Shown in pieces: positions 1 through 5,424 of a stretch of DNA of 5,424 bases (positions within the stretch are counted from its first letter, which is position 1; the number at the start of each line of letters is the position of its first letter). The stretch spans positions 1-5,424 of the forward strand of contig JBKPBQ010000002.1 in the NCBI GenBank assembly GCA_046726955.1, in the 5' to 3' direction. A program made the translations under genes and the position numbers. This stretch comes from CAVPGH01 sp046726955. GTDB taxonomy: Bacteria > Acidobacteriota > Vicinamibacteria > Fen-336. Under the pieces are notes generated by a model, which saw only the letters and a program-made list of their open reading frames with translations, was not told the origin of the DNA and ran no database searches.

Positions 1-726
1 CTGCGCCGTCTGGAAGTTGAGGATCGACGAGACGAGGAGGACGCCGTTGAAGGCGATCCCGCGGTCGACCAGGTAGCCCGCGAGCCCGGCCGCCCGCGTC
101 GTGCCGTAGCTCTCGCCGACCATGAAGAGCGGCGAGCTCCAGCGCTCGTAGCGGGTCAGGTAGAGGCGGATGAACTCCCCCACCGACTCGATATCGCCCT
201 GCAGGCCCCAGAACTTTTTGCCGAGGTCGGGCTTCGCCGGCCGGCTGTAGCCGGTCCCCACGGGATCGATGAACACCATGTCGGTCGCGTCGAGCCACGT
301 GTGCTCGTTGTCCATGAGCTTGTAGGGCGGCTGGGGCATGGCGCCGTCCGGGCGCATGGCCACGCGCTTGGGTCCGAGTGCCCCCAGGTGCAGCCAGACC
401 GACGACGACCCCGGCCCGCCGTTGAACGAGAACGTCAGCGGCCGGCCCTCGGCCCCTCCCGTGCGGTCCGCCACGTAGGCCATGAAGAAGATGCGCGCCT
501 CGGTCTCGCCGTCCTTGTTCTTGAGGGGAAGGACGCCGGTCGTCACGGTGTACTTCAGGACGCGGCCGGCGAGCCGCAGCTCCTGCCGCGTCGCGACCGG
601 CTTCTCCTCTTCTTCTTTCTTGTCCTTGGCCTTCTCGGCCTCGACGGCCGGCGAGGGGGAAGACGACGGGGACGGGCTGGGCGTCGCGGCCTGCAGCAGC
701 AGGAGCGAGACGAAGGCCAAGATCAT
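1..726 (-). CDS. S10 family serine carboxypeptidase-like protein, exported (C-terminus outside window)
   Basis: Probable secreted serine peptidase of the alpha/beta-hydrolase S10 (carboxypeptidase Y-like) family, which removes C-terminal residues from peptides. The visible 242 residues open with a short hydrophobic segment (residues 2-14), then a Ser/Pro linker (15-26) and a Lys/Glu-rich stretch (29-42). The catalytic domain follows: FNGGPGSSS at 101-109 (oxyanion-hole loop of S10 enzymes), IDPVGTGYS near 162-170, and the nucleophile elbow GESYGTTR at 204-211 with Ser206. The catalytic Asp and His lie in the part cut off by the window edge, so activity cannot be judged. The ATG at 726 is the only ATG/GTG/TTG between the upstream in-frame TAG (757-759) and the domain, and an AAAGGGG ribosome-binding site sits 5 nt before it. 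The hydrophobic segment has no positive charge ahead of it, which is weak for a Sec signal. Transcribed divergently from pyruvate kinase. Family call is firm; substrate is unknown. Confidence 0.9.
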   Translation of the reverse strand, partial: MILAFVSLLLLQAATPSPSPSSSPSPAVEAEKAKDKKEEEEKPVATRQELRLAGRVLKYTVTTGVLPLKNKDGETEARIFFMAYVADRTGGAEGRPLTFSFNGGPGSSSVWLHLGALGPKRVAMRPDGAMPQPPYKLMDNEHTWLDATDMVFIDPVGTGYSRPAKPDLGKKFWGLQGDIESVGEFIRLYLTRYERWSSPLFMVGESYGTTRAAGLAGYLVDRGIAFNGVLLVSSILNFQTAQ

Positions 727-731
727 GAACG

Positions 732-740
732 CCCCTTTCT
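732..740 (-). promoter_or_regulatory. Ribosome-binding site of the S10 peptidase gene
   Basis: On the minus strand the sequence AGAAAGGGG ends 5 nt before the ATG at 726-724. It is purine-rich and well spaced, and it supports this ATG as the start even though the signal peptide begins without a basic residue. Confidence 0.55.
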
Positions 741-753
741 CGAGACCGCGCGC

Positions 754-783
754 ACTCTATCGTGCCGGCCGAGCCGGGAGCAA
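754..783 (-). promoter_or_regulatory. Possible sigma-70-type promoter for the S10 peptidase gene
   Basis: Read on the minus strand, TTGCTC (783-778) is followed 18 nt later by TAGAGT (759-754). These match TTGACA at three positions and TATAAT at four. Transcription would begin near 747, leaving a leader of about 20 nt that contains the AAAGGGG site. The match is weak and rests on spacing and position, so treat it as a candidate only. Confidence 0.25.
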
Positions 784-799
784 GATCGCGCGACGGCCG

Positions 800-805
800 T
801 ATACT
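800..805 (+). promoter_or_regulatory. Candidate -10 element (TATACT) for pyruvate kinase
   Basis: TATACT differs from TATAAT at one position and stands out in very GC-rich DNA. It ends 8 nt before the pyruvate kinase ATG (814). A start site 6-8 nt downstream would fall at about 811-813, so the mRNA would have almost no leader. There is no Shine-Dalgarno-like sequence between the element and the ATG, which fits leaderless initiation. No -35-like hexamer is visible 16-18 nt upstream (the region reads around GGGAGCAA). Confidence 0.4.
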
Positions 806-813
806 CATCCCGG

Positions 814-2250
814 ATGCGCCGCACCAAGATCGTGGCCACGATCGGCCCCGCGTCGCGCGACGCGGCGACGCTCGAGCGGCTGATCGACGCCGGCGCCGAC
901 GTCCTCCGCCTGAACTTCTCGCACGGCGACCACGCCGGCCACCTCGAGATCATCCAGACGGCGCGCGCGATCGCGGAGCGCAAGGACAAGGCGATAGCGC
1001 TCCTCCAGGACCTGTCGGGGCCGAAGATCCGGACCGGCCGCGTGCGAGACCCGGGGGGCATCGAGCTCAAGGACAGCGCGCGGATCACGATCACCACGGA
1101 CGAGTCCGTGGAGGGAACGCCCGCCCTCATCTCCACCACGTACGACGCGCTGCCCCGGGACGTGAAGCCGGCGGACCGGATCCTCCTGGACGACGGCAAC
1201 CTCGAGCTGCGGGTGCTGGGAACGGAAAAGGGCACGGTCGCCTGCGAGGTCGTCCACGGCGGCCGCCTGAAGTCGAACAAGGGGATGAACCTCCCCGGCG
1301 TCAGCCTGTCCACACCCGCGCTCACGGAGAAGGACCGGCGCGACCTCGCCTTCGGTCTGGCCAACGGCGTCGACTACGTGGCTCTGTCGTTCGTCAGGCA
1401 GCCCGCGGACGTCCTGGAGGCGAAGTCGCTCGTGGCCGCCGCGGGCTCGAAGGCGCCGGTCATCGCCAAGATCGAGAAGCGGGAGGCGGTGGACGAGCTC
1501 CCCGCCGTCCTCGAGGCCGCGGACGGCGTGATGGTGGCCCGCGGGGACCTCGGCGTGGAGCTGAGCACGGAGGAGGTGCCGACGCTCCAGAAGAGGATCA
1601 TCGAGAGCGCGAACGCCGCGGGCAAGGTGGTGATCACGGCCACGCAGATGCTCGAGAGCATGATCGAGAACCCGCGGCCCACGCGCGCCGAGGCCTCGGA
1701 CGTGGCGAACGCGATCCTCGACGGCACGGACGCGGTGATGCTCTCCGCGGAGACCGCGACCGGCCGCTTCCCGGTGGCCGCGGTCGAGACGATGGGGCGC
1801 ATCGCCGGCTACACAGAGCAGCACCTCACGCTGCGCCACTCCCCCACGCGCCGGCGGGCTTCGTCCACGCAGCTCCCGAGCGCTCCGCTCGTCGCCCGCA
1901 GCCTCGCCCGCGTCGCCGCCACCGTGGCCGAGGAGCTGCAGTGCCGGCTGATCGTCGTGTTCACGGAGTCGGGCTCGACGGCGCGCCTCGTCTCGTGCTT
2001 CCGTCCCGTCGCCCCCATCGTGGCCATCACCCGCCACGAGGTCGTCTACCGCCAGCTCGCGCTCTGGTGGGGCGTCGTGCCCTACTTCTCGGGCGCCCGC
2101 GAGATCACGACCGACGAGATGATCTTGCACGGCCAGGCGATGCTGAAGGAGCGCGGCGTCGTCAAGGTGGGCGACACGATCCTCATGCTCGCCGGCCAGA
2201 CCCACACCGCGGGAGGCACGAACATGCTTCGAGTCCACGCGATCACGTGA
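814..2250 (+). CDS. pyk: Pyruvate kinase
   Basis: Cytoplasmic enzyme of the last glycolytic step: phosphoenolpyruvate + ADP to pyruvate + ATP. The 478 residues match the usual length of a bacterial enzyme without an extra C-terminal PEP-utiliser domain. It starts at MRRTKIVATIGPAS. The A domain carries LRLNFSHG (31-38; Arg32, Asn34, Ser36), Asp66, catalytic Lys219 and metal ligand Glu221 in IAKIEK, Asp245 in ARGDLGVE, and Thr277 in TATQMLESM. The B domain spans roughly 71-167. The C domain (about 350-478) contains a TESGSTAR loop at 384-391, like the effector-phosphate loop of regulated pyruvate kinases. In the QDLSGPKIRTG motif, residue 71 is Lys where K+-dependent enzymes have Glu, and residue 67 is Leu instead of Thr, a pattern of K+-independent enzymes. 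The ATG at 814 is the first start in frame that fits the family; the open frame upstream to 301 is antisense to the peptidase. Its stop overlaps the start of the next gene. No Shine-Dalgarno site is seen. Confidence 0.97.
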   Translation: MRRTKIVATIGPASRDAATLERLIDAGADVLRLNFSHGDHAGHLEIIQTARAIAERKDKAIALLQDLSGPKIRTGRVRDPGGIELKDSARITITTDESVEGTPALISTTYDALPRDVKPADRILLDDGNLELRVLGTEKGTVACEVVHGGRLKSNKGMNLPGVSLSTPALTEKDRRDLAFGLANGVDYVALSFVRQPADVLEAKSLVAAAGSKAPVIAKIEKREAVDELPAVLEAADGVMVARGDLGVELSTEEVPTLQKRIIESANAAGKVVITATQMLESMIENPRPTRAEASDVANAILDGTDAVMLSAETATGRFPVAAVETMGRIAGYTEQHLTLRHSPTRRRASSTQLPSAPLVARSLARVAATVAEELQCRLIVVFTESGSTARLVSCFRPVAPIVAITRHEVVYRQLALWWGVVPYFSGAREITTDEMILHGQAMLKERGVVKVGDTILMLAGQTHTAGGTNMLRVHAIT

Positions 2251-2672
2251 GCACGGCCGGGCGTCCCCTCCGAGCCGCCGCCCTCCTCGCCGCGACCCTC
2301 CTCGTCTCCGCCTGCGCCGCCCAGCATTCGCGCCCGCGCGTCCAGTTCCCCCCGCCCGTTTCGCCCCCGGTGGGAACCGTGGTGACCGGCATCGCCTCCT
2401 GGTACGGCCCCGGCTACGACGGCAACCGGACCTCGAGCGGGGAGGTCTACGACCAGGACGCCCTCACCGCCGCCCACTTCGACTGGGCCTTCGGCACGCT
2501 CGTCCGCGTCACCTTCGTCGACAGCGGCCGGAGCGTCGTCGTGCGGATCAACGATCGCTTCCCCAATCACAAGGGCCGCGTCATCGACCTGTCGAAGGGC
2601 GCGGCCCGAGCCATCGGTCTCATCGGCCCGGGGACGGGGCAGGTGAGATTGGAGGTGGTGGGGCCAGGGTAG
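2247..2672 (+). CDS. RlpA-like lipoprotein (double-psi beta-barrel, septal lytic transglycosylase family), without SPOR domain
   Basis: Small envelope lipoprotein of the RlpA family, whose studied members cleave denuded glycan strands of peptidoglycan at the septum. The 141 residues begin with a lipoprotein signal: Arg6/Arg9, hydrophobic 10-20, and lipobox V-S-A-C with Cys23 as the lipidated residue. Ala at +2 does not suggest inner-membrane retention. A Pro-rich spacer (30-41) leads to one double-psi beta-barrel (43-138) with GIASWYGPGYDGNRTSSGE (48-66), VYD (67-69), His77, RINDRFP (100-106) and GRVIDLS (110-116). Glu66, Asp69, His77 and Asp103 correspond to the conserved active-site cluster of RlpA, so activity is plausible. 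It stops right after the barrel: the SPOR domain that targets classical RlpA to denuded septal glycan is absent. The GTG start lies within GTGA overlapping the pyruvate kinase stop, and no separate ribosome-binding site is clear, so translation is probably coupled. The family also includes expansin-like proteins without proven lytic activity. Confidence 0.88.
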   Translation: MSTAGRPLRAAALLAATLLVSACAAQHSRPRVQFPPPVSPPVGTVVTGIASWYGPGYDGNRTSSGEVYDQDALTAAHFDWAFGTLVRVTFVDSGRSVVVRINDRFPNHKGRVIDLSKGAARAIGLIGPGTGQVRLEVVGPG

Positions 2673-2931
2673 ATCGGAGCTTCCGAGCACGCCAGCCGAT
2701 CACCTCCGCGGTGAACATCGAGCCGTCTCGCCCCACTGCGATCTCGTGCGGGTCGAAATGGGGACCTTGCCCGGGCCGCGGGCCTTCGAAGGACCCCACC
2801 ACCTTCCCGTCGAGCGAGATCTTCAGGATGCGCCCCGCGATCGCGTCGGACATGTAGAGGAAACGGTCCGGCCCCAGGCACAGACCGAACGGGTGTCCGA
2901 CGCTCCATTGCTCGAGAAAGCGTCCGTCGGT
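2620..2931 (-). pseudogene. NHL-repeat / six-bladed beta-propeller protein, C-terminal remnant
   Basis: The minus-strand frame from just after a TAG (2934-2932) to a TGA (2622-2620) encodes about 104 residues. The first 86 read as the last one to two blades of an NHL-type propeller: a strand TDGRFLEQW, then HPFGLCLGPDRFLYMSDAIAGRILKI with LDGKVVGSFEG, then DPHEIAVGRDGSMFTAEV ending WRARKLR. These match the repeating pattern 'GI-AV-DG-hYVAD-NRI-KF-DGK' of NHL proteins related to peptidyl-alpha-hydroxyglycine lyase. Such proteins normally have about six blades; here the N-terminal blades and signal are absent, and the DNA upstream shows none in any minus-strand frame. Recognisable homology ends at about 2674, beside the RlpA-like stop; the remaining 17 codons (Pro-rich, APPPPISPAPSPG) run antisense through that gene. 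The only ATG is at 2853, inside a blade. I read it as a decayed or rearrangement-truncated gene. A short expressed 77-aa protein from 2853 is possible but unlikely to fold. Confidence 0.6.
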
Positions 2932-3121
2932 CTATGCCCTGCGGTGGCGCCGCATGGCAGCGCCCCAGCCGCCGCCTGGCTACGTTTTCAGGATAGGTCG
3001 CGGGTCGGAACGCGACAAGAGCTCAGGGAATCGGTCGCAGCCATCGAGAAAGCAGGTAGATGCCGCGCGCGAGCAGGCTCAGAGAAGGGGAAGCGTAGAT
3101 CACAAAGACCGCGGCCGCCGC
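2932..3121. other. Non-coding gap between propeller remnant and permease gene
   Basis: No gene is recognisable on either strand. Plus-strand frames crossing it are shadows of neighbouring minus-strand reading. I see no tRNA-like structure, no direct repeats and no hairpin followed by a T run; the best inverted repeat is a 5-bp GGCGC/GCGCC stem at 2946-2964. On the minus strand the permease frame stays open after its TAG down to a TGA at 3025-3023. The 32 codons read AAAAVFVIYASPSLSLLARG and then IYLLSRWLRPIP, a hydrophobic, membrane-helix-like segment with a basic end. It has no start codon of its own at a useful position. It may be the tail of a decayed membrane protein or chance. Confidence 0.5.
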
Positions 3122-5424
3122 CTAGTGGCGTGCCGCATGGCGCAAGTCCTCCAGGACCTTGGAGCGCTTGCCGAACCGGAGGTCGCGCGCGAGTCGATCG
3201 ACGGCGAAAGCCACCACGTCACGATGGTGGATGTCCCGCAGCCCATCTTCGTGCGTGACGTCGAGCCAGAGGTCGTGGATGAGATCGACGTCCTCGGCCG
3301 TGAGCCGCGGTGGGTGGGCGCCGAGCCCGAAGTCCTCCGTCGTCCCGTCCGGACGGACCACACGGAACAAGACCTGCCGCGGGGTCTTCTTCGGGAGCCT
3401 CTCCCACGCCCCGCCCAGCCACCGGGCTTGCTCACCAGCCGTCATGACCGAGGACAGCCCGGCGATGATTTCCGCGGAGTCGAGCTGGGAGGCTGTTTGT
3501 GCGATCGCGTCGAAGACGTGCGCGGAGGGTACGACGAGCAGGTGGACCTTCTTGCCCTCCTTCTCGGCGAAGGCGACGACGCGGCTGAACAAGAGCTGCT
3601 CGTAGCTGGCAAAGACGGAGTGCTCAGCCAGGCCTTCGTAGCCGGCGTCCGGGCCCTTCATGACCCGGACCGTCATGACCACGAGATCCTTCTTCCCGGT
3701 GTCGGTCGCGTCCAGGGCCCATTTCAGATGGTCCAGCGTGTTGTAGTCGCGTACGAGACAGAGAGTGTTGCCGGGACGGACATCCACCGTGCCCGGGGAG
3801 ATCGTCTCTTGCGTGTCGAGGCGGAACTCGTCCGACTCGACGTGGGGACGCTCACCCCGCCGCCGCTCGTTCATCCGCTCGGAGGCCAGGAAGAGCGAGA
3901 AGAACACGAGGGTGAAGGCGATCCCGCTCACGGTCGCGACCTGCTTCGTGACGAGGTTGACCGAGGCCAGCACGAAGAGGACGGTCGTGATCGCGGCCAC
4001 GCCGAGCGGCGCCTCGTACCCGTCGAGCCGGAGGTTCAGCGGCACCTTCCATTCCCGCGGGCTCCTGTCCTTGTAGCGCAGCACGAGCACGGCCAGGCCC
4101 TTGAACGCGAACGACCAGATGACGCCGAACGCGTAGGCCTCGCCGAGCGTGTAGGTCTCGCCTCGCGATCCTACGATGGCGACGATCTGCAGCACCACGA
4201 TGAGGTTGATGAGCCGGTAGGACGTCCCGTATCTCTTGTGCGGCTCGCGGAACCACGTGGGCATGACGCCGTCCTCGCTCACGCGGTTCAGCACGCCGTT
4301 CGCCCCGATGATCGAGGTGTTGATCGCGCCCGCGAGCATGAGGAACCCGACGAGCACGATGAACGCCTGGAAGCCGAGCCTCAGCCACTCGGGACCAATC
4401 AGGTACATCGAGAGCCCGCTGATGAGGTTGTCCTTGTACTGGGTGCGAAGGTGCTCGGGGATGATCGCGTAGGCGAAGAAGGAAACGAGCGACGTGAACA
4501 GGAGGGAATAGACGAAGATGACGAGCCCTGCGCGCATGAGGTTCTTGTGCTTCGGGTACTCGAGCTCGCGGTTCACCTGGGCGAGAGATTCCTCTCCGGA
4601 CATGGCGAGCAGGGAATGGCCGAAAGCGATGAGGATCCCCAACAGGCCAAGCAGCCGACCCGGCGAGAGCCGATAGCGCTCCTCCACAGCACCTTCAGAG
4701 GCGGTGGCGGTCGAGGCGGCGGACGCTCCCTCCGGCTGGAGCACGCGGGGTGCCATGTCCGGAATCCAGCCGACCGCGTCCTTGTCGAAGACGAGGTTGC
4801 GGGGAACAGGCGCGGGGGGCAGGCGCTGCTGCTCGGGGCGGCTCAAGATCGTGATCCCCGACCAGACGATCAACATCACGACCATGACTGTCGTCACGTA
4901 CATGATCCGCAGGGCGTCGTCGGACGACTCGTGCAAGCCGCGCGTGTTGCGCCACCAGAAATACGTGGTCACGCCGACGGCGATCACCGCGGCCCAGGAG
5001 TTGACCGTCGCGGGTGACGGGGTCCACGGATGCCCCACGTACGTGAGGCTCTGGGCCACGAGGCCGACGATGTACTGACCCGCGGAGACCCCTGAGATGG
5101 GGCCCGTCAGCACGTAATCGAAGATGAGCGCGGAAACGGAGAGCTTGCCGAGCGTGCCCCCCATCGCCTCCTTGACGACGCGATACACGCCACCGCGGGT
5201 GAACATCGCGCAGGACTCGATGTAGACGGCGCGGACGGCGTAGGAGAACAGCATCACGCCCAGGACGAACCACGGCGCCGCGGGGCCGACCGCCTGCTCG
5301 GCGATGCCGCCCACGTAGTAGGCCGAGGAGCCGAGGTCGTTGAGGACGATCGCGGCCGCTCTCCAGAAGGAGATGAACGAGAGCATGACGGAGGTGGCGA
5401 TGACCACCCGCGCCGTCGGCCTGG
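3122..5424 (-). CDS. APC-superfamily amino acid permease-like transporter with C-terminal UspA-like domain (N-terminus outside window)
   Basis: Inner-membrane secondary transporter of the amino acid-polyamine-organocation (APC) superfamily; substrate not predictable. The frame is open to the window edge, and residues before the GTG at 5407 (RPTAR) look like coding sequence, so the start lies outside. Counting from that GTG as residue 1, about 12 hydrophobic segments occupy 3-507. They include GGVYRVVKEAMGG (72-84) with FDYVLTGPISGVSAGQY in the TM3 region, and GHSLLAMSGEESLAQ near 263-277, the TM6 and EE region typical of APC permeases. A roughly 65-residue loop with an Ala/Ser/Thr-rich run precedes TM6. 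After a basic stretch (ERMNERRRGER, about 511-521) comes a soluble domain at about 544-690 with UspA-like alpha/beta pattern: GNTLCLVRDY, KKDLVVMTVRV, KVHLLVVPS, then AGLSS (649-653) and GGAWERL (665-671) in place of the G-2X-G-9X-G nucleotide loop. A further tail (702-761, LTAEDVDLIHDLWLDVT...HHRDVVAFAVDRL) is predicted helical. The fused domain may sense nucleotide or stress; this is inference. Ends at TAG 3124-3122. Confidence 0.88.
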   Translation of the reverse strand, partial: RPTARVVIATSVMLSFISFWRAAAIVLNDLGSSAYYVGGIAEQAVGPAAPWFVLGVMLFSYAVRAVYIESCAMFTRGGVYRVVKEAMGGTLGKLSVSALIFDYVLTGPISGVSAGQYIVGLVAQSLTYVGHPWTPSPATVNSWAAVIAVGVTTYFWWRNTRGLHESSDDALRIMYVTTVMVVMLIVWSGITILSRPEQQRLPPAPVPRNLVFDKDAVGWIPDMAPRVLQPEGASAASTATASEGAVEERYRLSPGRLLGLLGILIAFGHSLLAMSGEESLAQVNRELEYPKHKNLMRAGLVIFVYSLLFTSLVSFFAYAIIPEHLRTQYKDNLISGLSMYLIGPEWLRLGFQAFIVLVGFLMLAGAINTSIIGANGVLNRVSEDGVMPTWFREPHKRYGTSYRLINLIVVLQIVAIVGSRGETYTLGEAYAFGVIWSFAFKGLAVLVLRYKDRSPREWKVPLNLRLDGYEAPLGVAAITTVLFVLASVNLVTKQVATVSGIAFTLVFFSLFLASERMNERRRGERPHVESDEFRLDTQETISPGTVDVRPGNTLCLVRDYNTLDHLKWALDATDTGKKDLVVMTVRVMKGPDAGYEGLAEHSVFASYEQLLFSRVVAFAEKEGKKVHLLVVPSAHVFDAIAQTASQLDSAEIIAGLSSVMTAGEQARWLGGAWERLPKKTPRQVLFRVVRPDGTTEDFGLGAHPPRLTAEDVDLIHDLWLDVTHEDGLRDIHHRDVVAFAVDRLARDLRFGKRSKVLEDLRHAARH

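Noticed and set aside
301..813. In-frame upstream extension of pyruvate kinase by 171 codons
   Set aside because: It is Arg/Gly/Leu-rich, unlike the family, and runs antisense to the S10 catalytic domain; pyruvate kinase proper begins with MRRTKIVATIGP at 814.
805..2238. 477-codon minus-strand open frame opposite pyruvate kinase
   Set aside because: Shadow frame created by G/C-rich third positions; composition is His/Arg/Asp/Gly-rich and no motif is seen.
762..2246. Long open frame upstream of the RlpA-like GTG in the same frame
   Set aside because: It lies within pyruvate kinase in another frame and is Arg/Gly-rich; the lipoprotein signal begins right after the GTG at 2247.
2946..2964. Inverted repeat GGCGC/GCGCC as a terminator
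   Set aside because: The stem is only 5 bp with a 9-nt loop and no T run on either side; such repeats are expected by chance in this GC-rich DNA.
2746..3258. 170-codon plus-strand open frame between the RlpA-like gene and the permease
   Set aside because: It runs antisense to the propeller remnant and the permease C-terminus, and its translation shows no recognisable domain.
2954..5017. 687-codon plus-strand open frame
   Set aside because: It is the antisense shadow of the permease gene; its product is Arg/Glu/Asp/His-rich with no domain pattern, while the minus strand encodes clear APC and Usp-like motifs.

Overview
The window is GC-rich bacterial chromosomal DNA with strong G/C preference at third codon positions. 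This opens long spurious antisense frames throughout. Gene content is chromosomal housekeeping plus accessory enzymes; I see no phage, plasmid, IS, CRISPR or RNA gene. The S10-type peptidase with a secretion signal, the NHL-propeller remnant and the permease fused to a UspA-like domain remind me of Acidobacteriota (or a neighbouring GC-rich soil/sediment phylum). That placement is inference from memory, not proof.

Layout from left to right: (1) 1-726, minus strand: N-terminal 242 residues of an exported S10 serine-carboxypeptidase-like protein, cut by the window edge. (2) 727-813: an 87-bp divergent intergenic region with a possible promoter for each direction. The plus-strand -10 lies so close to the pyruvate kinase ATG that the transcript may be leaderless. 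(3) 814-2250, plus: a complete pyruvate kinase with all catalytic residues, carrying Lys where K+-dependent enzymes carry Glu. (4) 2247-2672, plus: a 141-aa RlpA-like lipoprotein whose GTG start overlaps the pyruvate kinase stop (GTGA), so the two form a translationally coupled pair. (5) 2620-2931, minus: the last one to two blades of an NHL/beta-propeller protein with no N-terminal part, apparently a gene remnant. (6) 2932-3121: no recognisable gene, except an open hydrophobic stretch that continues the permease frame past its TAG. (7) 3122-5424, minus: a large APC-superfamily permease with a C-terminal UspA-like domain and an extra helical tail, 5' end outside the window.

Only pyruvate kinase and the RlpA-like gene look like a transcription unit. 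One is cytoplasmic and glycolytic, the other an envelope lipoprotein, so the link is probably expression timing or simple packing rather than a shared pathway. The peptidase is transcribed away from this pair, and the permease and propeller remnant converge on its 3' end. I did not find a convincing new multi-gene system. The points worth checking are the leaderless start, the K+-independence signature, the permease-sensor fusion with its conserved-looking tail, the stop-codon extension and the propeller remnant.
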